A stretch of DNA of 64,000 nt from Paenibacillus whitsoniae (GCF_003955665.1 NZ_RXHU01000034.1:127682-191681); one strand, 5' to 3'. Shown: positions 25,819-34,265, counted from the stretch's first letter. Notes: generated by a model from the sequence alone, not told the origin. A program made the numbers and translations.

Positions 25819-26782
25819 AGTCGTATATCCTCAATTCTAGTGACATGGTATGGTCGGCCCCGCTAAACTTATGCGTACATTCATCCACCAGAAAATAACT
25901 GTTCAGCCCTAGCTCCCCGATATTGATCGATACAGAACTGCCGGCCCGCACCCGAATTTCCCCAATGGCATCTATGGAGAAGGTGCGCGTTTCACGGTTT
26001 TTCAGCTCAATTAAGTTATTCAACATTTGCTTAATCTGCGCTTCGTTCAGCTTCTCATTAACCTTCTGATAAAATTGCAGCCGCCCCCACCTGGCGATAT
26101 TCCCGAGATCCTGAGCGACATACAGGCTCCGCGATTTCGTCGTTTTATTGTCCTGAACGAGCTTGATGCGGTTGTACGTATCGGAATCAATGGATCGCTG
26201 CATGCTATAATCGAGCGCAAGACTCTCATCGCCGATGGAAAAATCCAATTTCCAATCCGCAATATCCCGCAGCGCCAACTCGCCGAAATCGTCGTAAAAA
26301 ACGTAAGATCTCCCCGTTGCAACTGTCGTATCCGCCAAAGCATCGCAAATCATATCCAGCAGCTTGGTGCCGTCCTCCAGCCTTTGAGGGAACTTGTGAG
26401 CCGTATCGGCAAGCTTTCCGGTTTTTAGTTCCAAATCATCGGCAATCTTCTGAATGATCTCTGTGGCTGTCATATTTTTAAAAACATACGTCTCATTCCC
26501 CATCAAATACCGAACTTGATCGTAAGCGGTAATTTTGACGCCGTTGTCTCGGCCATCGTCGACGACAAAAATGTAGCCGTAGAACAGCGGCTGCTCGTTA
26601 TACCGCAAGCGCACCACGTTGCCGGGCGCATACTTAAAAGCATCGCTTTCATAGATCCCTCCCTTCAAGAGGGTAAAATCCAACCGGGAAGCCTTGCCAA
26701 CCCTGCTGGTTTTCACCGTCACCTCGGCAAAAGGAGGCTCCCACATCATTCCGTCCCGATTGTCAATCTCTAACGTTAACAT
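25784..26782 (-). CDS. Tail hub protein (XkdQ / gpD-like)
   Basis: A 332-residue protein matching the XkdQ/late-control gene D fold used as the central hub of contractile tails. Typical elements are FGYIFVVDDGRDNGVKITAYDQ-like beta strands, YVFKNMTATEIIQKIADDL, and the C-terminal LVDECTHKFSGADHTMSLELRI. It follows the LysM protein, as in PBSX. Confidence 0.9.
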   Translation of the reverse strand: MLTLEIDNRDGMMWEPPFAEVTVKTSRVGKASRLDFTLLKGGIYESDAFKYAPGNVVRLRYNEQPLFYGYIFVVDDGRDNGVKITAYDQVRYLMGNETYVFKNMTATEIIQKIADDLELKTGKLADTAHKFPQRLEDGTKLLDMICDALADTTVATGRSYVFYDDFGELALRDIADWKLDFSIGDESLALDYSMQRSIDSDTYNRIKLVQDNKTTKSRSLYVAQDLGNIARWGRLQFYQKVNEKLNEAQIKQMLNNLIELKNRETRTFSIDAIGEIRVRAGSSVSINIGELGLNSYFLVDECTHKFSGADHTMSLELRIYDYEKNSGTEQPN

Positions 26783-26791
26783 GGCAGCACC

Positions 26792-27538
26792 TCAATGGGC
26801 AGGAAGCTTGATCAGCGTGCCCGCCTTTAATTTTCTGACATCCGCATCCGATAGCTTATTTAGCTTTTGGATATCCAAGTATCGTGAACTGTCCGGGTCC
26901 CCATTCGGAGTCTCATAAAACTTCTTAGACACATCCAACAGCGTCTCTCCGTCTTTCAGCATGTACGTTTCCGGCCTGATGCGATCATCGGGCCGACGCT
27001 TCTGCTGAGAAATCGCAACCGACTCACCGTTACTGTCTGTTTTGACCACCACTCTGCGCGCCGAGTAGAATACATACTCCTTCAGCGACAGCGAGTATTC
27101 CAGATCTCCAGAGCTCCCCGCATCCTCTTTCCAACTGAACTTTTCAATCGAAGCCGGAAAATTAATATCATTTCCTCGAAAATACTGCTCAACCAGATGC
27201 TGCTCATAATGCGCGCCATACACAAACCGGATCGGATGTTTGGTCGCCATCCATTTTTCAATCAACTTCACATAATACATCGGTTCATAGAGCTTCTCAC
27301 TCGTCACGAACGGATACAACTTGGCTGGAAAAATGCCGCTAAACGACACCTCCCTCAGTTTCGGGCTCGTAATCACGTTGATTTCGCCCGCACGTGTTTC
27401 ATTCGTCCCTCCGTTCGGTCCGATGATGTCGTACGTTTTGCCATTGCCGCTGGCCGTTAGCTCAATCGTTTCGGGGTTGACAGGAATTTGGAACCCTTCC
27501 TCGTTGTTGTTGAAGCTCAAGTGAATTTCATAACTCAC
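26792..27538 (-). CDS. LysM domain tail protein (XkdP-like)
   Basis: A 248-residue protein. The N-terminal 180 residues match the contractile-injection tube-cap/hub-linked domain (FQIPVNPETIEL, FSGIFPAKLYPFV). The C-terminal 60 residues are a LysM motif (YMLKDGETLLDVSKKFYE...LDIQKLNKL...AGTLIKLP). It connects the tube to the hub in related tails. The start is GTG, overlapping the tape measure stop (GTGA). Confidence 0.92.
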   Translation of the reverse strand: MSYEIHLSFNNNEEGFQIPVNPETIELTASGNGKTYDIIGPNGGTNETRAGEINVITSPKLREVSFSGIFPAKLYPFVTSEKLYEPMYYVKLIEKWMATKHPIRFVYGAHYEQHLVEQYFRGNDINFPASIEKFSWKEDAGSSGDLEYSLSLKEYVFYSARRVVVKTDSNGESVAISQQKRRPDDRIRPETYMLKDGETLLDVSKKFYETPNGDPDSSRYLDIQKLNKLSDADVRKLKAGTLIKLPAH

Positions 27539-30027
27539 GCGATCACCCCGCTCACGGAACTGGAGACTTCCACTTGCAACGCTTCCACAATCTGACCGAG
27601 CATATCCTCGACATCGCCCGTGTTATTGTTATGAATATCCCCTGTCAGCTGGACAGTCGGCGTGAGGGAGACGAAGTTTTGAATGCTCTTCATCTCGGCT
27701 AAGTCGCGCATGACCTTCAGATCCTCGCTGGAGATGTCTACGGTGTCGTCGATGGAACCGACCTCATTGACCCGGTTAATGATAGCGTTCTGGTTCATCC
27801 AGCCGTCGAGAGCCGACATATCCGGGCTCGGCATGCTGAACGAGAGATTTTTCATAAAATCTGTGCCGCCTTTATAGCCGTAGTCGAACTCGTTTTTGAG
27901 GTTTTTGTAGCCCATCTTGGCGCCGGAGAAGTCCACCTTCTGTTCCATCGGTTTGTCCATGCCGTCCAGCATCGCTTGCATGGAATCGCTTATCGCATGA
28001 ACATTTGGCTCCTCAAACAACTTAGCCGGTTCAAGATTTGTGCCGAATTTACTATTCAAAAAATCCAGAAGCCAGTTAAAACCTTTCAAAGCAAGATTAA
28101 TGGCTCCAATAATTCCTTTCATAAAACCGCCTGCAAATGTTTCTGCGTTCCGCAACATGTTAATCGCCGCTTGCGCCCAGGTGAGTGCCAATTCGTAGCA
28201 TGCATTTTTCACGGAGAAGAAGGCATTAATCATGATTTCGGCAAAGCCAACTAAACCATTTGAAATACCTGCAATAACGTTCCAGATCACGCCAATGAGA
28301 ACCATAAAACTCCCCGCTATGAACCCCACAACCTGCTCCGTCGTGACTCCACACTGCATCAAAATATACACAAGTGCCCCGACCGCAGCCATAATCAATA
28401 AAATCGGCCAGTTGATCGCAAGCCACGCGATGGCTTGGGCAATTAGCGGCGGCACTGCCATCCACAAGCTGACAACCAACCCAGCAATAACAGCAACAGC
28501 GATAGCTGTTAGAATATTACTAATTAATGGCCAATGTGTTTGAATCGCAGTCGACACAGCTAGAGCCGCTTCTACCAGCGCTTTAAAAATTAAAGCCGCT
28601 CCACGCAACCCCACGGACAAAGCGTCGAAATACGGTTGGAACTTACCACTTTGAAAGGCCGTATTCAAAAGCTGAATGAGCGGCATGAGCGCTGCCGTCG
28701 CCCCTTGACCCGCATCCGACATTGCGGATTGGATGCCGTTTTTCATCGTTTGGATCTGATTCATCGGGCTGCTCATTAATTTTTCATAGGCAGCCTGGCC
28801 CATGTTTTGCTTTTCCATCAATTGATCCAACGCTTTCATAGCACCTTCCACATCTCCGCTTTTCCCCAAATCTTCTAGCTTAGATTGGCTGATGGCCGCT
28901 TTGGAAATATGGAAGTCACTTTCCAAGGCTCCGGTATCGCCTGTCACCGCGTCTCTAACAGCCGAAGCTGCGCCTTCAAAATCTTCACCGCCCCCGAAAG
29001 CGTTAAGCCGTTGCGCCATTGTGTTCATTTTGGACAAGTGATTCGTATTTTGTGCAACCGGGAGAAAAGATAGTGTATTTTTCAAAGATTGATTGACGTC
29101 AGCGCCGGCTGCAATCGCTTCTTTTTTGAATTTAGCAAACATGGCAGAACCAACTTTGTCGTTGCCAGTTCGAGCCTGAAACATGTACAACAGATCTTGC
29201 TGTTCCATATTGGGAATAATCGTCTTCTCGGCAAGCTTGCCCCCGTTCGAGATCAGGAAGTTTGCTGCGCCTTTTGCCAGGCCTAGTATACCGCTGCCAG
29301 CTTTAGCAGCACCATCAGGTGCGGCTGCAGCCAGTTTATCGCCCGCAGCAGGTGCAGGCATCCCGCCTTTACCTCGGAAAAGTGATTTTACCCCGGCAAA
29401 GGCCCCTCCAAGAAGGCCCTTCACACCAGTGAGGGCTCCGCCTAGAAGACCTTTCACGCCAGTGACGACTCCCCCAAGAAGAGCTTTCATACCAGCGGCA
29501 ACGCCTCCAAGAAGAGCCCCAACCACACCTTTTAGCGCCGAAAGGACTTTAAATATATTCAAAATAGGACCAACCAGCTTGGCAACCCTTAATAAAAAGG
29601 TAAGTAAGTTTAATGGAAAATTGATACGAATTTTCGATAGAAAAGTCCCTAACGTACTTGAAATACGAGAACGCAGGGATGTGGCCTGTGTCATCGTTTT
29701 GTCGGTATCAAGTGCAACTGCAGCTTTGCCTTTAGATGCTTTGAGCGCCTTACTGCCTGCAGTGCTGCCATCGCGGCCGAATTTAATGTTCCCAACCAGC
29801 ACCGCCAATTTTTTTACAGTGCTCATAATCGTTTCAAGCAGCTTGTTGACTTTTGTCAAAAATGCCATCAACGCAACGGGAATATCCACTTGAATTTTTG
29901 ACTGAAAATTCCCCATCATTGCCCCAATACGGGATTTTAGCCACCATGCTTGAACCATGGTTTTAGCCGTATCCAAGACAAGCGTGGCTTTGCTAAACAA
30001 TTTAAGGCTATTACTAACCGTCGCCAT
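27535..30027 (-). CDS. Tail tape measure protein
   Basis: An 830-residue protein that sets tail length. The N-terminus contains an internal duplication (residues about 14-65 and 105-158, both with LDT.KTM.QA...L.SRI pattern). Four 11-residue Gly/Lys repeats follow (GGVVTGVKGLL type, about 169-215), then a coiled region, hydrophobic helices at about 530-600 and an alpha-helical end. The ATG at 30027 follows GGAAAGGAGTG; the frame is open further up to 30114 but overlaps the chaperone extension region without a ribosome binding site. Confidence 0.9.
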   Translation of the reverse strand: MATVSNSLKLFSKATLVLDTAKTMVQAWWLKSRIGAMMGNFQSKIQVDIPVALMAFLTKVNKLLETIMSTVKKLAVLVGNIKFGRDGSTAGSKALKASKGKAAVALDTDKTMTQATSLRSRISSTLGTFLSKIRINFPLNLLTFLLRVAKLVGPILNIFKVLSALKGVVGALLGGVAAGMKALLGGVVTGVKGLLGGALTGVKGLLGGAFAGVKSLFRGKGGMPAPAAGDKLAAAAPDGAAKAGSGILGLAKGAANFLISNGGKLAEKTIIPNMEQQDLLYMFQARTGNDKVGSAMFAKFKKEAIAAGADVNQSLKNTLSFLPVAQNTNHLSKMNTMAQRLNAFGGGEDFEGAASAVRDAVTGDTGALESDFHISKAAISQSKLEDLGKSGDVEGAMKALDQLMEKQNMGQAAYEKLMSSPMNQIQTMKNGIQSAMSDAGQGATAALMPLIQLLNTAFQSGKFQPYFDALSVGLRGAALIFKALVEAALAVSTAIQTHWPLISNILTAIAVAVIAGLVVSLWMAVPPLIAQAIAWLAINWPILLIMAAVGALVYILMQCGVTTEQVVGFIAGSFMVLIGVIWNVIAGISNGLVGFAEIMINAFFSVKNACYELALTWAQAAINMLRNAETFAGGFMKGIIGAINLALKGFNWLLDFLNSKFGTNLEPAKLFEEPNVHAISDSMQAMLDGMDKPMEQKVDFSGAKMGYKNLKNEFDYGYKGGTDFMKNLSFSMPSPDMSALDGWMNQNAIINRVNEVGSIDDTVDISSEDLKVMRDLAEMKSIQNFVSLTPTVQLTGDIHNNNTGDVEDMLGQIVEALQVEVSSSVSGVIA

Positions 30028-30070
30028 CCGACACTCCTTTCCCGCAAACAAAACGCCTCCAAGAGGCGTT

Positions 30071-30693
30071 TTATTTCCGAGTCTTTTTGGATTCATCCGC
30101 CTCGCGTTTCGCAAATACCTGGAGCGAAGCGAACACGAAGGCCCGCTCGGTCCGAGGCAGCTGCAAAATTTCGTGAGGCAGCCTTCTTAGTTTAAACAAG
30201 GCGTAGTACAGGAGGACAGCGGTCGGGTCCGGCTCGCACCGTTCCCCGTCCGTGCCCCATCCTCCTTCGATTAGTTTTTTGCCTCGTCGACCAGATCGTT
30301 CATGTCTTTATCAAAGCCGTTGATTTCCTGCACCTTGAGCAGCAGGTTCGCATATTCGCCGGCGAGCAGCATTTTGCGGATCAGCGTTTCCGCGCCGAGC
30401 ACGCTGTACGATTTTTGCAGGTCCGCATCCTTCAGATTCGGGAACTTGACGCAGGCCACTGCGAGCTTGGACAAGTAATCCGTCTGATCTACTTCTGCCA
30501 CCTGCTGGCCGCCTTTGCTTTTGCTGCGCTTGGTAGCCGATTTGCGGATCGCGTCGTTGTCCTCCTCCGTTATGGAGCGAAGCACCCAAGCGACCGGTCT
30601 GCCCTCGCTATCCTTAAAGCGTTCGGAGACGACGAACTCCTCAGTCGTTTCCACCGCGACATTGCCAGCCAAAAATACACTCATTTCACTCAT
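30071..30693 (-). CDS. Tail assembly chaperone, long -1 frameshift product (G-T type)
   Basis: Reading the short chaperone frame to the A AAA AAC heptamer (plus-strand 30280-30274) and slipping back one base opens 67 further codons, starting CTA ATC GAA and ending at TAA 30073-30071, for 207 residues in total. The added segment (LLYYALFKLRRLPHEILQ, RAFVFASLQVFAKREA) looks like a genuine helical T domain. Contractile and flexible phage tails make both forms in a fixed ratio to coat the tape measure protein. The join is predicted from sequence only. Confidence 0.82.
30211..30280 (-). promoter_or_regulatory. Programmed -1 ribosomal frameshift signal
   Basis: Slippery heptamer A AAA AAC is in the correct phase (GCA AAA AAC then TAA). 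Eight nt downstream GGAGGA (30265-30260) can pair with TCCTCC (30216-30211), giving a long-range stem with a GC-rich loop as a possible stimulator. Confidence 0.78.
30271..30693 (-). CDS. Tail assembly chaperone, short form (XkdN-like)
   Basis: A 140-residue protein of the phage XkdN family, between tube and tape measure genes as in PBSX. The core contains FLAGNVAVETTEEFVVSERF, WVLRSITEEDNDAIRKSA and a helical second half. It is the 0-frame product of the frameshift pair and ends NDLVDEAKN just after the slippery site. GGGAGGG lies 7 nt before the ATG at 30693. Confidence 0.9.
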   Translation of the reverse strand: MSEMSVFLAGNVAVETTEEFVVSERFKDSEGRPVAWVLRSITEEDNDAIRKSATKRSKSKGGQQVAEVDQTDYLSKLAVACVKFPNLKDADLQKSYSVLGAETLIRKMLLAGEYANLLLKVQEINGFDKDMNDLVDEAKN

Positions 30694-30715
30694 GCCAGTA
30701 CCCTCCCTCTATGAA

Positions 30716-31180
30716 TTAGCCTAATGTAGGCGCAGAAAATTCCGTCGGCATATCCCAATCGTCGAACGTAAAGGTCACTTCTTCTTCCATGGCCTCGGAT
30801 TCAACGTCGAAAGCAGCGATCGTAATTTCGTCCAGGTTGATGTTTTTGACCGTCGTCACCTGCTGGCCGATCGAGGAGCTCGGATCTTCATTGGTCACCT
30901 GCACGTCAAAATACACGTCAACACCGTTCTTGGTGTATTCCAGCATCATTTTACGAAACAGCGAAGTGGTGTAATAAATCGTCATGCTGCCGGTTCCGCT
31001 GAAGCCGTTGGCTTTGTTTTGCGTGCCGCGTTTGCCGAGCGTCTTGATTTCTTTCTTGTTTTTCTTCACCTTCGCCTCGAATTTCTTGGCATAAAACATC
31101 AGTTCGACCGAACCGTTAATCGTGGCGTAAGCGCGAGCGGATTGCCCGGAAATGGTATCTTTCGCATAAAGGAAACTCAT
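30716..31180 (-). CDS. Phage tail tube protein (XkdM-like)
   Basis: A 154-residue beta-rich protein matching the PBSX XkdM tail tube family: ISGQSARAYATINGSVELMFYAKKFEAKVKK opening, GSMTIYYTTSLFRKMMLEY in the middle and EEVTFTFDDWDMPTEF near the end. It polymerises inside the sheath to form the rigid tube that punctures the target. It starts one base after the sheath stop codon. Confidence 0.93.
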   Translation of the reverse strand: MSFLYAKDTISGQSARAYATINGSVELMFYAKKFEAKVKKNKKEIKTLGKRGTQNKANGFSGTGSMTIYYTTSLFRKMMLEYTKNGVDVYFDVQVTNEDPSSSIGQQVTTVKNINLDEITIAAFDVESEAMEEEVTFTFDDWDMPTEFSAPTLG

Positions 31181-31181
31181 C

Positions 31182-32495
31182 TTAGTTCACCTGTACTTTC
31201 GTATAAATTTTTTCGATGGCATCAACCGGCTGTACGGATACTTCAACGAGTACGCTGTCTGCCGATTCGCCTTGACCAATGACAATGTCTGTTTGCGAAT
31301 TGAAGTTTTGCACCGCACCGATCTCCTGCAGGGATTCCAAGTACTTCACATATTCGTTCTTCAAAAGGTTGCGACCATCGCTGTTGTTATCAAGTTTGCC
31401 GATATAAAAACGCTCGAAAATCCGCTTCAAATCGTTATTGATCGCATCCAGGACGCGAAGCACACGGTTTTTGGCGAACACGGTCCCCTTCGTCACAGTA
31501 AACGACGTCAAAGCATTAATATCCTGCTCCACGATCGCCTTGCCGTTGTTATGGGTGAACAAGAACTCGCCGGATTTCAACGCCGTTTCGATTTGGCTGT
31601 TCGTGTACCTCGGGTTCGCATCCACCGCATCGTCATACGCCTGGTAGGTGAGCGTTTCATTCACTTGCGCTGCGGCTGCGGCCCCTGCTACCCAAGCGGT
31701 GGCTGACACGGCATCAAGATGCGTTCCATCGCTCAAAACAACCCCGTTTTTGACGGAGATCACGCCTTCGTAATCCGCTGTTGGATAGTTCGCGAGGACA
31801 ACCTGAATTTTCTTGCCCTCGTCATCCCGCAAACGCTTGGCAAATGCCGCATACGTCGCTTTCAGCGCCGCATCGCTCGACGGCAGCGCCATCGTCTGAA
31901 AATCGTAAACCTCAATCGCCGTCAAATAATCGACGTGGTCGGCATTCGTCACCGTACCGTCGGCTCCGCCGGTCAAGGCTGCGCCGGCTGTAGCGGTCAG
32001 ATCGCCTTCCCCGCTCCAATCGATCCAGGCATTCGCCGCAAGCTCCGCAATGGTGCCTACGATCTGCTTGTCCACGACCTCCGAACCGAGCAGCGTCGTA
32101 ACGTCAAACTTGGAAGGCGTATCGACGTTCGGCTGAATCGTCACTTTCAATTGGTTGCCGCGCTCCCCACCGTGCTTCGCTGTAGCCGTCAGGCCATCCA
32201 CCGTAACAGCAGCTTTCGTTCCGCTGTTCAAGCAATAGAGCAGCAGCGTGCCGGCCCGCTTCAGCGCCTCTTTGACCAAGACGAGCTTGCTGTCCGTCAC
32301 ATCATAACCAAGCAGCGCCTTAACATTATCGCCTGCATGAATTTCAAGCACTTGCTTGGCCGGGCCCCAGCTCATCGCGAGCGCCATCGTCGCGATGCCG
32401 CGATCTCCCAGCGTGCCCAACGAACTGCTGCTTGCGAAATTAAAATATGCGCCCGGGCGCACCTTATTTTGAATTGTAAAAGTTCCACCTGCCAT
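31182..32495 (-). CDS. Contractile tail sheath protein (XkdK-like)
   Basis: A 437-residue sheath protein, close in length to XkdK. The MAGGTFTIQNKVRPGAYFNF opening, the ALTGGADGTVTNADH loop, and the C-terminal IGKLDNNSDGRNLLKNEYVKYLESLQEIGAV block are characteristic. Its presence proves that the particle is of contractile (myovirus/R-type) rather than flexible type. Confidence 0.95.
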   Translation of the reverse strand: MAGGTFTIQNKVRPGAYFNFASSSSLGTLGDRGIATMALAMSWGPAKQVLEIHAGDNVKALLGYDVTDSKLVLVKEALKRAGTLLLYCLNSGTKAAVTVDGLTATAKHGGERGNQLKVTIQPNVDTPSKFDVTTLLGSEVVDKQIVGTIAELAANAWIDWSGEGDLTATAGAALTGGADGTVTNADHVDYLTAIEVYDFQTMALPSSDAALKATYAAFAKRLRDDEGKKIQVVLANYPTADYEGVISVKNGVVLSDGTHLDAVSATAWVAGAAAAAQVNETLTYQAYDDAVDANPRYTNSQIETALKSGEFLFTHNNGKAIVEQDINALTSFTVTKGTVFAKNRVLRVLDAINNDLKRIFERFYIGKLDNNSDGRNLLKNEYVKYLESLQEIGAVQNFNSQTDIVIGQGESADSVLVEVSVQPVDAIEKIYTKVQVN

Positions 32496-32496
32496 C

Positions 32497-32679
32497 TTAC
32501 TGCACCGTCCTTTTCAAAAATGTTGTGATCATCTGTTCCACCTGTTGGTGGGTGTAGCTTTCGCCGTCTGCGAGCTGAGACTTCAGCACATCTTTCAGCG
32601 TCCCTGCCCACCGGGTCGAGCGCAATAGCTGCTCTTTCGTAAATACGGGCTCTCGTCCCGCTTCGAGTTCCTGGTTCAT
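32497..32679 (-). CDS. Small hypothetical protein of the tail operon
   Basis: A 60-residue helical protein (MNQELEAGREPVFTKEQLLR...) with no recognised domain. GGAGG lies 7 nt before the ATG. It overlaps the tail terminator gene by 4 bp and lies 1 bp before the sheath gene, so it is part of the tail operon. A role in sheath assembly is only a guess from position. Confidence 0.72.
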   Translation of the reverse strand: MNQELEAGREPVFTKEQLLRSTRWAGTLKDVLKSQLADGESYTHQQVEQMITTFLKRTVQ

Positions 32680-33077
32680 ACGCGAACCTCCTGTTCAAGC
32701 TTCATCGTCTGAGGGTGCGCCGCTTTTTCTCGCATCACATGAACATCCGCCGTTACATAAAAGCGGAGGACATCCTCGGCGATTTCATACTTCATCGTGT
32801 GCAAGCGAAAGGGTTGCTCGCCTGCCCCTATGTTCCCAAGCGGTTCAAAAAGCTGCTCAGCCACGCCCCGGCAATCGGCCTTTTTCGTCAAGCTCTCCGG
32901 CTCCGGATAAAAGGAAATGCAAAACTGCATGACGCGCTTGCTCCTTCGATCCAAACCGCCGATTTGTTCGCTGCTCGTCAACGCGACGAACAGATGCGAT
33001 TCCTGGCTTCCCGGCTCTTCGGTATAAACCGGAATACCAGCCACCGTCTCGCCGAGGCAAGCGGCAATGCCTGCCAT
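32676..33077 (-). CDS. Putative tail terminator/completion protein (DUF6838/XkdJ-like)
   Basis: A 133-residue protein (from the first ATG) with the pattern seen in phage tail terminators: VAGIPVYTEEP, SHLFVALTSSEQ, RVMQFCISFYPEP and a C-terminal EDVLRFYVTADVHVM strand. It is the first tail gene. The start is uncertain: the strong AAGGAGG at about 33105-33111 lies 27 nt before the ATG at 33077 but 9-12 nt before in-frame ATC (33095) or ATT (33092) codons, which would add five or six residues (MIVDQI-). Confidence 0.78.
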   Translation of the reverse strand: MAGIAACLGETVAGIPVYTEEPGSQESHLFVALTSSEQIGGLDRRSKRVMQFCISFYPEPESLTKKADCRGVAEQLFEPLGNIGAGEQPFRLHTMKYEIAEDVLRFYVTADVHVMREKAAHPQTMKLEQEVRV

Positions 33078-33113
33078 AATCTGATCGACAATGATCGTTC
33101 ATCACCTCCTTAG

Positions 33114-33127
33114 CGAACTTATGTTCT
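33114..33127 (-). promoter_or_regulatory. LexA/DinR-type box upstream of the tail operon
   Basis: CGAACTTATGTTCT contains the core GAAC-N4-GTTC of the Bacillus SOS box (CGAACRNRYGTTYC), matching 12 of 14 positions. A possible promoter (TTAGTT, 17 nt, TATATA on the minus strand) lies just upstream, placing the box near the transcription start of the tail genes. Confidence 0.55.
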
Positions 33128-33162
33128 CATCTTACACTATATAGGGGCGAACGTGCGACAAA

Positions 33163-33645
33163 CTAACTTTTTGTAAGTAGATTCTTTCTCACATGCTCAA
33201 TCTTCTGCTCGGCTCGCTGGTAATGCGTACGCACAGTACGAATCGTAATGTTTAATTCCCGCGCGACCTGTTCCCAACTGAACTCAAATCCGATGTGCAA
33301 AATGTAGCACTGACGCTCTCTCTCCGAGAGCGCGGCCATGGCATCGTGCAGGCCGAACTCCTCTTGAGCCGTGAACTCCCGCTCAGAAGGCGCAATGGGG
33401 AAGCCTGTAAAGCTCTCAAACCAGCTGGGATCCCACACTTTGGTAAGCTCGTAGACCGAACGCCGCTCTACGCCCCTGCGGTTGCCCGGCGCTCGCCCTG
33501 TCCTTAGCCAGTGAATAACGTATTCACAGTCACTGATCATTTCGGCGAGCAGTTTTTGATCCTCTTGACGTTCGGCCTGGCCTTTCAAAGCCTTGAGATC
33601 TTGAACGGTTTTCATATATTGAAGCAGCAAATCATGCAGACTCAA
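33163..33645 (-). CDS. Xpf-like sigma factor / late-gene activator
   Basis: A 160-residue protein with a sigma-70 region-4 helix-turn-helix at the C-terminus (LSERERQCYILHIGFEFSWEQVARELNITIRTVRTHYQRA). It resembles Xpf, the positive control factor of PBSX late genes. The start is TTG at 33645, with GGAGG 9 nt upstream, overlapping the DUF2815 gene by 14 bp; the later ATG at 33615 lacks a site. It should turn on the tail operon immediately downstream. Confidence 0.83.
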   Translation of the reverse strand: MSLHDLLLQYMKTVQDLKALKGQAERQEDQKLLAEMISDCEYVIHWLRTGRAPGNRRGVERRSVYELTKVWDPSWFESFTGFPIAPSEREFTAQEEFGLHDAMAALSERERQCYILHIGFEFSWEQVARELNITIRTVRTHYQRAEQKIEHVRKNLLTKS

Positions 33646-34168
33646 TGAAATCCACCTCCAGATTAGCTTGGCCATCATCCAGATCAGGGCCGTCATCCAA
33701 CTTCTGAATGTTTTTCACATACACCCCGATTCCAGTTCTCGAAGCAAGTCCCTCCGCCGCAAAATAGAGCGACACCCGCCCATACATACCGGCATAAATG
33801 TCATTTGGATTCAATATAGGCTGGAAATCCCTGTCCACGATCCCTGGCTTTTCGCCGGGTCCGGCTGTCACCGTCAATACCCAGTGCCCCTTGTACACCT
33901 GATCTGTCATGGTATCGCCATCGCGAACAGGACTCGAAACTGTCAGGCAGTTCGTATCTTGCCAACGAACCCGTACACCTTCTTCAATCGCACTATGAAC
34001 GGCTGCATCCATTTTCCGCTTCGTTGCCGCGTCTGTCTTGGGAATGAGCATCGTGATATGATTCGCTGTGTCTTTCTCCAGATTGCAGTTGCTGGCAGCA
34101 TGCAGCTTGAGCTGCATGAATCTCACCTTTCCAGTTATCACTCTTTGCTTATCATGAATATTTAGCAT
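33632..34168 (-). CDS. DUF2815 protein (phage ssDNA-binding-like)
   Basis: A 178-residue protein of the DUF2815 family, found in phages beside replication genes and thought to be a gp2.5-like single-strand DNA-binding protein. Visible blocks are RFMQLKLHAASNCNLEKDTANHITMLIPKTD, the VSSPVRDGDT turn, IYAGMYGRVSLYFAAE and an acidic tail (DDGPDLDDGQANLEVDF). GGAGGGACTGCA precedes the ATG at 34168. It is the first gene of the left-going regulatory module and an unexpected retention for an element without DNA packaging. Confidence 0.82.
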   Translation of the reverse strand: MLNIHDKQRVITGKVRFMQLKLHAASNCNLEKDTANHITMLIPKTDAATKRKMDAAVHSAIEEGVRVRWQDTNCLTVSSPVRDGDTMTDQVYKGHWVLTVTAGPGEKPGIVDRDFQPILNPNDIYAGMYGRVSLYFAAEGLASRTGIGVYVKNIQKLDDGPDLDDGQANLEVDFIESA

Positions 34169-34226
34169 TGCAGTCCCTCCGTTATTTTCGTCTTGTATTT
34201 CCGACGTGAACGCTAATACAATACAC

Positions 34227-34240
34227 CAAACATACGTTCC
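34227..34240 (-). promoter_or_regulatory. LexA/DinR-type box upstream of the DUF2815-Xpf module
   Basis: CAAACATACGTTCC matches the Bacillus SOS-box consensus CGAACRNRYGTTYC at 13 of 14 positions. It lies 58 bp before the DUF2815 start and overlaps a candidate minus-strand promoter (TTGTAC, 18 nt, TATGTT). Repression by LexA and release after DNA damage would fit tailocin induction. Confidence 0.62.
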
Positions 34241-34265
34241 CATATCTAAAAGGTACAATATTCAC

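Noticed and set aside
29183..29893. 236-codon plus-strand Pro/Arg-rich frame
   Set aside because: It is the antisense reading of the Gly/Lys repeats of the tape measure gene.
32857..33105. 82-codon minus-strand frame directly after a strong ribosome binding site
   Set aside because: It overlaps the tail terminator gene out of frame, its product has no sensible pattern, and the GTG/ATG are too close to the GGAGG.
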